Source: Larix kaempferi (taxonomy: Eukaryota > Streptophyta > Pinopsida > Pinales > Pinaceae). From it: DNA of 64,000 nucleotides. Positions 56,304 to 64,000 of the stretch are shown in pieces. Numbering within the stretch: the stretch's first letter is position 1; each line of letters begins with the position of its first letter. The stretch is from the NCBI GenBank assembly GCA_027924585.1, contig BSBM01000440.1, positions 13,113,501-13,177,500 of the forward strand, written 5' to 3'. The notes beneath the pieces are model-generated. The model made no database searches, was not told the DNA's origin, and was given only the letters and a program-made list of their open reading frames with translations. The position numbers were made by a program, and so were the translations under genes.

Positions 56304-57085
56304 AACATACTGTTACAGAGATGCATGACCCAAGTGAGCCAGTCTTGTTTTCAGAGTCTATTATGAGAAACTACATGTTTGAACTTGGTTTTGGTGATTT
56401 CAAATCTGATAAATCTGATTTTTCTGATAAAATTCAGCATTCTGAAATTTTTAATGTTACTAATATTCAGAAAGATTCTTTGTCTAGGGATCTTTTAAAG
56501 AATGTAAATAAACCATATCATGTACATATTATAGACAGTAAATTAGTTGCAAATAGTTCCACTTGGACATTATATTTTGATGGGTCAAAGTCGAAGGAAG
56601 GAGCAAGCGTTGGTTGTTTGTTAATTGAACCTAGTGGAAATAAGATTTGTATAGCTTGTAGGTTAGAGTTTGATTCTACAAACAATATTGTAGAATACAA
56701 AGCATTGATTCAAGGGTTGAAAAAGGCAATAGATCTTGACATTAAGGTGTTGATTGTTTATGGAGATTCTGAAATCGTCGTTAGGCAGGTTCGTAATTCT
56801 ATACATTGTATCTTAGAACATTTGCAGTACTATCAGCGTGAGGTATGGAAATTAATTTCATATTTTGAAGCATTCAATATTCATTCTATTCCTAGGTTTC
56901 AAAATCAGGAAGCCGATTTATTAGCTAATGTTGCTTCAAAATTAATCCCGTCTGAAAATTTTACTTCAGATTTCTTTTCAGTTGATGTAATCTTTAGACC
57001 TTCAATTCCAGATAATATAATTAACTGGCGAGTTTTTGATGACGATGCACAGATTGTAAATTTTTTGACAAATGAAGACATGTTC
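56300..57085 (+). pseudogene. Gypsy RNase H directly after protease
   Basis: The frame from 56300 holds a linker of about 85 residues, then RNase H: STWTLYFDGSKSKEGASVG, YKALIQGLKKAIDLDIK, VYGDSEIVVRQV and RFQNQEADLLANVAS, giving all four acidic residues (D, E, D, D). The family would degrade the RNA strand of RNA-DNA hybrids. There is no RT between protease and this domain, which is unusual. At 57085 Copia-B2 interrupts; the same frame resumes at 63942 with KDATIDEITHDENLHDFTV. The stop at 57089-57091 is made by the inserted LTR. Confidence 0.85.
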
Positions 57086-57720
57086 TGTTGATGTATATGT
57101 AACTTCAGAATGTATTTCATTTATGTATATTGTACTCCTATAGAGATAGTATTATTCCTCTATACGGAAGTGTTTGTATTCCTATAGAGATGTTATTATT
57201 CCTATATACGAAAGTGTCGTCATTTATATTGTAAGTGCCATAACTTATACTTGATGGGTTATTAGACCACCCTACTGGGGGTCGGCCATGTGGGTCAAAG
57301 GGTTATTAGATCACCCTATTGGGTGTCGGCCTAGTCAGCATTGTGTTCTGTGGTTAAGTTGAGGCCGACCTAGTAAAGGTTATTAGGCAAGTCAAGTCAA
57401 GTATAAATAGAGTGCGGGAGGCACTCTATTTCATCATTCCATTCTCACATACACTCTTTGGAGAGTGGCGCACTTGTGGAGGAGGAGAAGCTGCTACTAG
57501 GAGATGTCTATCTCTTATTCTTGGGTTGTATCATTGCTCTATCTATCTCTAAGAAAGTTATTGGGGTTTTTCACCTTTATGGTTTTCCCCAAGTAAACTC
57601 TGTGTCTCTTGTGTGCTTGCATTATTGTGTCCATGATTGATATGCTGTAGATATGTTGTAGATGTTGTTCTCTCAATTAAGATCCTAGATCAGATTGAAG
57701 TAAATTCTGGAAAACTAACA
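57086..57720 (+). repeat. 5' LTR of Copia-B2
   Basis: 635 bp, TGTTGATGTATATG to AAAACTAACA. Two copies of the GGTTATTAGACCACCCTA module in U3. TATAAATAG at 57402-57410 overlaps a 9-bp stem ATAGAGTGC / GCACTCTAT with loop GGGAG. Confidence 0.95.
57402..57430 (+). promoter_or_regulatory. TATA box plus 9-bp stem, Copia-B2 5' LTR
   Basis: TATAAATAG at 57402-57410. Stem arms are at about 57404-57412 (ATAGAGTGC) and 57418-57426 (GCACTCTAT). In the 3' LTR the box is altered to TATTAATAG (63618-63626), so only the 5' copy keeps a consensus box. Confidence 0.7.
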
Positions 57721-57732
57721 TGGTATCAGAGC
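57721..57732 (+). other. Primer-binding site of Copia-B2
   Basis: TGGTATCAGAGC, an exact initiator tRNA-Met complement, directly after the LTR. Confidence 0.92.
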
Positions 57733-59870
57733 TAGCCTAAAAGAAGGCATGGTATGGCATGTATGACACTTGTTGCACTTGCAATGCTAGGGCTTGATAT
57801 AGAAGAAAAACAGTCATCGTAGAACTTTCACTATAAATCCATTTTGGCGATGTTTTCGGATCTGAAACTTTTACAGGTCGAATATCAGATCCCCATGTAC
57901 CTTGTGTCCAAAGGAAAACTTCTAATTTGTTGTACTTTGTGTTTTATGATCTATACAATCTAGGGTTTCTGCCTCTTCCAGATCTGAGTCATAAACAAGT
58001 GACCTAGGAAAAAAGGCCATAAATTGGGCTAGGAAGCTCCAAATGAAATTGCGTAAACAGTGACAGGTAGTGCACAGACTTTACTTTCTCAGGTAACATT
58101 TTCAGAGGCTGAAACTGAACCAGTGACACATGTAAGGCCATACAAGTTCGCTCTCTGGTTTTATCCCATAAACAGGTCATGTTGCGACACTTGGAATAAC
58201 TCTCTCTCAGATAATCCATTTGAGGTCAGACCTGTGGGGTTGGAAATATGAGTGGTCAGGATACCATAGGAAACATTTTCAGGCCTTGTGGATTGAAAAG
58301 TTAGGAGTTACACCAGAAACAATCAGGTGCATATTTCTGTCAAAACAGAATTGTATTTTGAGCACCTTCATTCATGGCTCCGGGAATTAAGGTTTCGGAG
58401 AAAGTTGGTATTTTTGTAATCAGAGACCACGGATGAATGCTACTCATCAAAATCGAAATTTAGAGACAAAGATCAAATTTTTTGGTTGGGTAGAAAGCCG
58501 GTCTTGATCAAACCCTAGTTCGGGACTTTGATCGGAAAAGTGGAAAATTAGGGCTTCTGCAAAAGTTGGAATTTTTGAAGTCTGTGACCACGGCTGGAAT
58601 CTCCTCAGAAAAATCAAAGTTTAGAGGTTTGGATCGAACCTTTTGGTTGGGAATAAGGGTGGGATTTATCAAACCCTAGTTCGAGATCTTTTTTAGAAGA
58701 TCTAGAAGTTTCAAAGCCAATTTTGAGGGGTGAAACTTTGCAGTTTTCAAATTCTAAGTATACCAGGTTGATCAGCTCATCAAGGCGCATCTTTCTATCC
58801 TTTCAGAAGTTTGAAATTCAAAGTTTGAATTTTTAGGGTTTTCCTAACAAACCCAATCCAGCTCCAGATCCAGTTTCTGCAAATCAAGTGGATTGGGTTA
58901 ATCCTAGAAGAAAATGGATTGGTCACCTGCATAAGTGAAGAAGTTCCTGTTTCAGAGGGAGATGAGGCTAAGGCCTTTCATAAGAAGATTACAAGCAATC
59001 TCGATAGGTATGACTTACAGGTATGTTTCGAATTCTGTTCATGGTTAAGTTTATGATATGTTTGTCTTCATATCATTATGGTTAGTACAATCTTGATTGA
59101 TTTCTAGACTTGTCGTATCACCTTAATAAAATTATGAATACATGATAGAAGATATTCATTGATTAAGGTTTTGACACTTATGATTGTACTAATGCATTAT
59201 GATGTTGTATGAGATTTATGTTGTTCGCTAACATGAAAGGTACACCAAGAAAGACAAATCATGTTCTACTTCAAGAACATATGATCATGGTGACATGAAG
59301 ACAAAGATTCATCCATTGTCATGGATCACATAGAAGATCTACTTACGAGGTATGTATAACTCGGTTCTATAATGGTTAAATTATGAGACATGCAGGTTAC
59401 TAGCACAAGTCATTGAAGAGAACTAGAAGACATCATGCGGGTATGTTAGACATAGCTAGCTAACATAGTAATCTAGTTATGTTTTTCCTATATCAAGTTA
59501 GAATATTACCTTGTGTTAGGATCCCTTATATAAGTATACTTGGTATGATTGGTTATGTTTATTCATAAAGTTAGAAATGTAAGTAATCAAGGGTTTATGC
59601 ATATTATGTCTCTTATCTTGATTGATGATTTGACTAACCAGAAGAGTCCTATGATCAAATAAGAATATGCATGAGTAAAAGAAGTCTTCAATGAAACCTT
59701 GAATACTAATGTTTATTATTTGTGTTTGAAATGATCATGAATATACATGTTTAAGATTATTGTGTTTTGATAGTATTCATATTATACTAATGAATGTGTG
59801 ATTATGTATGAGACCTCGAGGATAACACAATGATGATACTAATAAGCATGCATAGTGATTAAGGATGGAT
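57733..59870 (+). other. Non-coding leader of Copia-B2
   Basis: About 2.1 kb similar to the family A leader (GCTCCAAATGAAATT at 58027, CCCATAAACAGGTCA near 58167, TTGGTTGGG blocks). It shows that A and B families share ancestry outside the LTR. No gag or protease. Confidence 0.6.
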
Positions 59871-59899
59871 ATAAGTTCAAGGACAGGTAATCTAGGAAG

Positions 59900-60060
59900 C
59901 AAAGATCAAGAGGGAGCACACTTCAGTAGTTTCTGCAAGGATGCAGATATTCAGAGGGAGTTGACCACTTCTCACAATCCACATCAGAATGGAGTTACAG
60001 AAAGGAAGCGAAGACTAAGAGGGAGTCAACCCTACAACCAAACAAAGATAAGTATTTTAA
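59900..60060 (+). pseudogene. Copia-B2 integrase scrap
   Basis: A short frame with SSFCKDADIQRELTTSHNPH and QNGVTERKRR, the segment around the catalytic glutamate of Copia integrase. Everything upstream of it in integrase is missing, and the frame leaves the family pattern after RLRGSQ. Confidence 0.7.
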
Positions 60061-60559
60061 TTGTCATTTCTTGCATTGTTCAATGATGTATATGCTTATG
60101 TTCCTAGACTTAGGGTGTGTATTATGCATATTAGAATAATTGCATTAATGAACAGTATACTACTAATTTGCATATGACGGGTAAGTGGCCTATGGCACTA
60201 TACAACATTCCATTGCTACTTATCTAGAATGAAACCTCTTTGCTGACATATTGGGAGTTGTGCACACTCTTAACAATGTTCTGGTAGAGATTGGAAGGCA
60301 TCTAGAAAGTTACAGGATATGGATAAATTTTGTATTGAAGCATTGGCTAAAGATAATTGCATGACTGTATGACATATTTCTTCAGATGTAATAATTTGTT
60401 CTGAAAAATATGAGATGTTTCTAATCATGCAATTTAACTTGTTTTGTAGGAAAGATCGTATACCATCACCTACAAAAGAAGGAATACAACATTTGTTCAG
60501 CAACAAAGTTATCTATAGAAAATATTGAATATATTGAAGTTCCCAGTATCTTGAAAGAA

Positions 60560-61044
60560 TTCCATGATCGAGGAGTACCAGTCGATCATGAAAATGTTTG
60601 GGATGCAGTCCCAAGACCTGAAGAGAAGTCTGTAGTGACTTCCAAGTGGATCTACAAGATCAAGCATGCTGCAGATGGCAGCATAAAGAGATACAAAGAA
60701 ATATTTGTATCTCGTGGAAAGAAAAAATAGACTATGAAGAAACTTTTGCTCCTGTAACCAGGTTAAAGAAAGCCTTGTATGGCTTGAAGCAAGCTCCTAG
60801 GACTTGGTATGGTAGGATAGACAGCTTTCTATCTAGTTTGGACTTTACCAAGAGAAAATCGGATTCCAACCTTTACTACAAGGTTGAGGAAGGCAATCTA
60901 GTGATACTACTTTGGTGTGTGGATGACTTGTTTGTTACAGGTGATGATAGATTGATTTCCGACATGAAGAGGAAGCTTGCTGCCGAGTTTGAGATGAAGG
61001 AATTGGGGATGATGCACTATTTTATAGGCATGGAGGTGTGGTAG
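60560..61044 (+). pseudogene. Copia-B2 reverse transcriptase with internal deletion
   Basis: NVWDAVPRPEEKSVVTSKWI, YKIKHAADGSIKRYK, a stop at about 60728-60730, then DYEETFAPVTR joined directly to LKKALYGLKQAPRTWYGRI. The segment between them, which in Copia-B1 includes HQMDVKIAFLNG and the first catalytic aspartate, is deleted (roughly 80 codons). The catalytic box reads CVDD. The frame continues to FEMKELGMMHYFIGMEVW and a stop at 61042-61044. Confidence 0.9.
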
Positions 61045-61824
61045 AGTAGAGATGGAATCTTCCTTGGACAAGGGAAGTATGCAGTAGAGATCCTAAAGAT
61101 GTTCGGGATGATGGATTGCAAGGACATGGCCACACCTATGGCATCGAACCTGAAGATTCTGTGTGATGCTTCATCTGATCCGGTAGATGTCACTGTGTAT
61201 CGTCAGATGATTGGGTCCTTGATGTACCTGACGAACACGAGACCAGATATTTGCTTTGCGGTGAACACATTGAGCCAGTTCCTGACAGATCCCAAAGGTG
61301 TTCACCTAGTTGTTGTAAAGCATATTCTAAGGTACCTGAAGGGTACGGTTGACTATGGGCTCAAGTATGATGTGAATCAAAAGTTAAACCTACAGGGTTA
61401 TGTTGATTCAGATTGGGCAGGCAGTGCTACAGATAGGAAGAGCACTTTTGGGTGCTACTTCAGTATGGGATCATGTGTGATCTCTTGGTTTAGTAGGAAG
61501 TAGTCCTGCATAGCACTGAGTATAGCTGAAGCAGAGTATGTTGTAGCTTGTTCGTCTAGTTGTGAGGCAATATGGCTCTGGAAGCTATTGTCTGATTTAT
61601 TTGATCTCCCACTGGAGGCTACTGGTATCTTTTGTCACAACCAGAGTTGTGTGAAGCTGTCTGAGAACCCGGTGTTCCACGACAGGTCGAAACACATTGA
61701 GATCAAATATCACTATATCAGGGATATGGTGCAGAGAGGAGCAGTGAAGCTCCTGTATGTTGTGAAGGATGAGCGTATTGTAGATGTACTGATGAAACCA
61801 CTAGCCAGAGTGAAGTTCAAGTAA
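61045..61824 (+). pseudogene. Copia-B2 RT tail and RNase H
   Basis: Same frame after one stop: GIFLGQGKYAVEILKMFG, MIGSLMYLTNTRPDICFAV, DSDWAGSATDRKSTFGC (about 61408-61460), a stop at 61501-61503, AEAEYVVACSSSCEAIW, HNQSCVKLSENPVFHDRSKH and a polyprotein end VKFK with stop at 61822-61824. The RNase H start DSDW is intact here, unlike in Copia-B1. Confidence 0.9.
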
Positions 61825-61929
61825 TTCAGAGAGAGGCTTGGTGTTCTTCAGATTGACGACACTTCGAGGAAGAAGTGATAAACAGATTTGCTGAAGCCAT
61901 TCCAAGCATGGTGAGAGGAGGATCCTTCC

Positions 61930-62410
61930 ATGGCTATGGATGTAAGCGCTGGATGATGAGCATCAGGACGATGCTCCAGTTACTGCTCTGTATATGCATC
62001 ATGTTGGATGCTGGATATGATCAGTTGGATCATTTATATGTATCTACGCATCATGTTGGATGTTGGATATGATCAGTTGGATCATTTATATGTATGTATG
62101 CATCATGTTGGATGCTGGATATGATCAGTTGGATCATGTGTATGTATTTGTATATGTATCAGGTGGATACATTGTATGAGCAGGTAGATCATGTATGATG
62201 ATATATATCAGGAAGATACTGTGTATGCATCAAGTGGATGCATTGTATGATTAGGATGATCATGGATGATGAGCTTCAGGATGTTGCTCCAGATGACATG
62301 CGTCAGGACGATGTTGTGATGATGATCAGGATGATCATGTGTACATCAGGATGATGTATGGTGAGTATCAGGTTGATACTCTGTGGCCGTGGACAGGTTG
62401 TGCAGATAAT
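61930..62410 (+). repeat. CATCATGTTGGATGCTGGATA tandem block, Copia-B2 tail
   Basis: Three units of about 55-60 bp with ATCATGTTGGATG and GATCAGTTGGATCAT (61990-62150), then looser ATCAGGATGATCATG units. It is the counterpart of the 43298-43510 and 42230-42546 blocks of Copia-B1. Confidence 0.88.
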
Positions 62411-63010
62411 CATATAATATCGCCCTGGGAGGTTTGCAGATTCTCTTGCTAGGTTTTTCCGCTGGCATTTAATAGCTCCCCGGGAGATATGGAAAATTCT
62501 CTTTCGAGGTTTTGCTTTGGGAGGACATATAATAGCGCCCTGGGAGGTTTGCATATTCTCTTGCTAGGTTTTTCTGCTAGCATATAATAGATCCCTGGGA
62601 GATCTGGAAAATGCTCTTTCGAGGTTTTGTCCTATGGCATATAATAGCGTCTTGGGAGATCTGATAGATTGGGATGTCTTCCTGTAATAAGTCTTGGCAT
62701 TCTCTTTCTAGGTTTTGCCATGACCACATGTAATATCGCCCTAGGAGATTCAATAGGTTGGGATGTGTTCCCGTAATAAGTCCTGGGATGCTCTTGCGAG
62801 GTTTTGTGGTGACCACATATAATAGCGCCCTGGTAGATCCGATAGCTTGAGCTTTGTGCTCGTAATTAGTCTCGAGATTCTCTTTCGAGGTTTTGTGGTG
62901 GGGTCACATGTAATAGCTCCTTGGGAGATCCGATAGGTTGGGCTGTGTGCCTGTAATAAGTCCTGGGATGCTCTTGCGAGTTTTTGTGACACATGTAATA
63001 AGTCCTGAGG
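62411..63010 (+). repeat. 55- to 91-bp array in Copia-B2 tail
   Basis: TAATAKCGCCCTGGGAG-like starts occur near 62415, 62469, 62529, 62584, 62641, 62730, 62819 and 62911. Spacing grows from about 55 to about 90 bp because later units include GTAATAAGTCCTGGGATGCT. Frames inside (for example minus 62577-62816) are repeat artefacts. Confidence 0.88.
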
Positions 63011-63247
63011 ATTCCACAGTATGGCCAGTGATGATGAAGACTTGCAGGTGGTGGGCCTACATCCAGTATGAAAAAGGACTGGCTCTGTAGAACTTCCTAT
63101 GATGAGTAGATTCAGAGATTGATTGAGATAGCAGCAGCAGTGATGATGACGATGATTCGAGGACGATGATTGGCTGATGATGATCCAGAGCAGAAGACTT
63201 GTGCTAGCAAATCTGTGTCGAGAAATATCTTTCTAGTTAAGAGGGAG

Positions 63248-63936
63248 TGTTGATGTATATGTAACTTCGAAATGTATTTCATATATGTATATTGTATTCC
63301 TATAGAGATGGTATTATTCCTCTATACGGAAGTGTTTGTATTCCTATAGAGATGTTATTGTTCCTCTATATGGAAGTGTCATCATTTATATTGTAAGTGT
63401 CATAACTTATACTTGATGGGTTATTAGACCACCTTGTTGGGGTTGGTCTTGTATAAGTCATGTGGGTCAAAGGGTTATTAGACCACCCTATTCGGGGTCG
63501 CCCATGTGGTTAAAAGGGTTATTAGACCACCCTATTAGGTGTCAGCCCAATCAACATTGTGTTATGTGGTTAAGTTGAGGCCGACCTAGTAAAGGTTATT
63601 AGGCAAGTCAAGTCAAGTATTAATAGAGTGCGGGAGGCACTCTATTTCATCATTCCATTCTCAGACACACTCTTTGGAGAGTGGCGCACTTGTGGAGGAG
63701 GAGAAGCTGCTGCTAGGAGATGTCTATCTCTTATGCTTGGGTTGTATTATTGCTCTATCTATCTCTGAGGAAGTTATTGGGGTTTTTCACCTTTATGGTT
63801 TTCCCCAAGTAAACTCTGTGTCTCTTGTGTGCTTGCATTATTGTGTCCATGATTGATATGCTGTAGATATGCTATACATGTTGTTCTCTTAGTTAAGATC
63901 CTAGATCAGATTGAAGTAAATTCTGAAAAACTAACA
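63248..63936 (+). repeat. 3' LTR of Copia-B2
   Basis: 689 bp, preceded by the purine tract TAAGAGGGAG (63238-63247). Three copies of the GGTTATTAGACCACC module, one more than in the 5' LTR, explain the length difference. Confidence 0.95.
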
Positions 63937-64000
63937 CGTTCAAGGATGCAACAATTGATGAAATAACTCATGATGAAAATCTGCATGACTTTACGGTAAT
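63937..64000 (+). pseudogene. Gypsy pol linker after RNase H, cut by window end
   Basis: It continues the frame interrupted at 57085 after one copy of the target duplication and reads KDATIDEITHDENLHDFTV to the edge. The next pol domain lies beyond the window. Confidence 0.75.

Larger units (their letters stand above)
57081..63941 (+). mobile_element. Copia-B2, truncated pol, TSD TGTTC/CGTTC
   Basis: Element 57086-63936 on +, flanked by TGTTC (57081-57085) and CGTTC (63937-63941), one mutation apart. LTRs are 635 and 689 bp, about 31 substitutions plus a U3 indel of about 54 bp. Inside are the primer site at 57721, a long leader, an integrase scrap, RT with an internal deletion, RNase H, tail arrays and a purine tract (63238-63247). 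Gag and protease are absent. Related to Copia-B1. Confidence 0.93.
40543..64000 (+). mobile_element. Ty3/Gypsy element internal region, split, runs off the window
   Basis: Pieces on + are 40543-40859, 54334-57085 and 63937-64000. Removing two nested Copia elements makes them colinear: primer site, gag, protease, RNase H, linker. The two breakpoints carry matching duplications (GTGTT exactly; TGTTC against CGTTC). No RT or integrase is seen up to 64000. Stops and frameshifts mark it as dead. Confidence 0.88.

Overview
The window is retrotransposon-dominated nuclear DNA of a seed plant with a large genome. A conifer-type gymnosperm is most likely, an inference from the style of the Copia and Gypsy protein remnants and the thick nesting of old and young elements. 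I see no rRNA or tRNA gene, no CRISPR array and no intact cellular protein gene. Almost every recognisable coding stretch is a decayed transposon gene.

Layout. 1-991: unassigned host DNA with one weak exon-like segment. 992-8415: Copia-A1 (+), complete with 604-bp LTRs and target-site duplication (TSD) GTTTT, but keeping only the last part of pol followed by long tandem arrays. 8859-19448: Copia-C (-), old, TSD CTCCA, split inside its RNase H region by a near full-length LINE (10218-16235, TSD 10204-10217 and 16236-16249). 19449-30182: host DNA with a CACTA-like end and its subterminal repeats, a 1550-bp solo LTR (21659-23208, TSD GATTC), a strong hairpin, a SINE-like unit and a few unidentified coding remnants. 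30183-37280: Copia-A2 (-), same family as A1, TSD TTTCA, no pol at all and about 2.7 kb of tandem arrays. 37281-64000: a Ty3/Gypsy element on + that runs off the right edge. Its gag is split by Copia-B1 (40860-54333, -, TSD GTGTT) and its pol by Copia-B2 (57086-63936, +). Copia-B1 is itself interrupted in gag by a long-LTR element without pol (47281-52848) and in its tail by a solo LTR (42547-43292, TSD CATAT).

How parts work together. The LTRs carry TATA boxes, the primer-binding sites mostly match initiator tRNA-Met, and purine tracts precede the 3' LTRs, so each element's replication signals can be read. The A elements lack gag, protease and integrase yet A1 has LTRs only 7/604 different, which implies recent mobilisation in trans.

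Most notable: (i) arrays of different unit length in A1 and A2 all carry one near-palindromic core, GGATTnnnTCRTCC, followed by nnGGAC; (ii) a dyad centred just downstream of the TATA box in the A and B LTRs, with compensatory base changes between B1 and B2; (iii) a Gypsy pol in which RNase H follows protease directly, ahead of any reverse transcriptase; (iv) a decayed coiled-coil-containing ORF upstream of that Gypsy element's primer-binding site, so probably inside or beside its LTR. LTR divergences are counts by eye.
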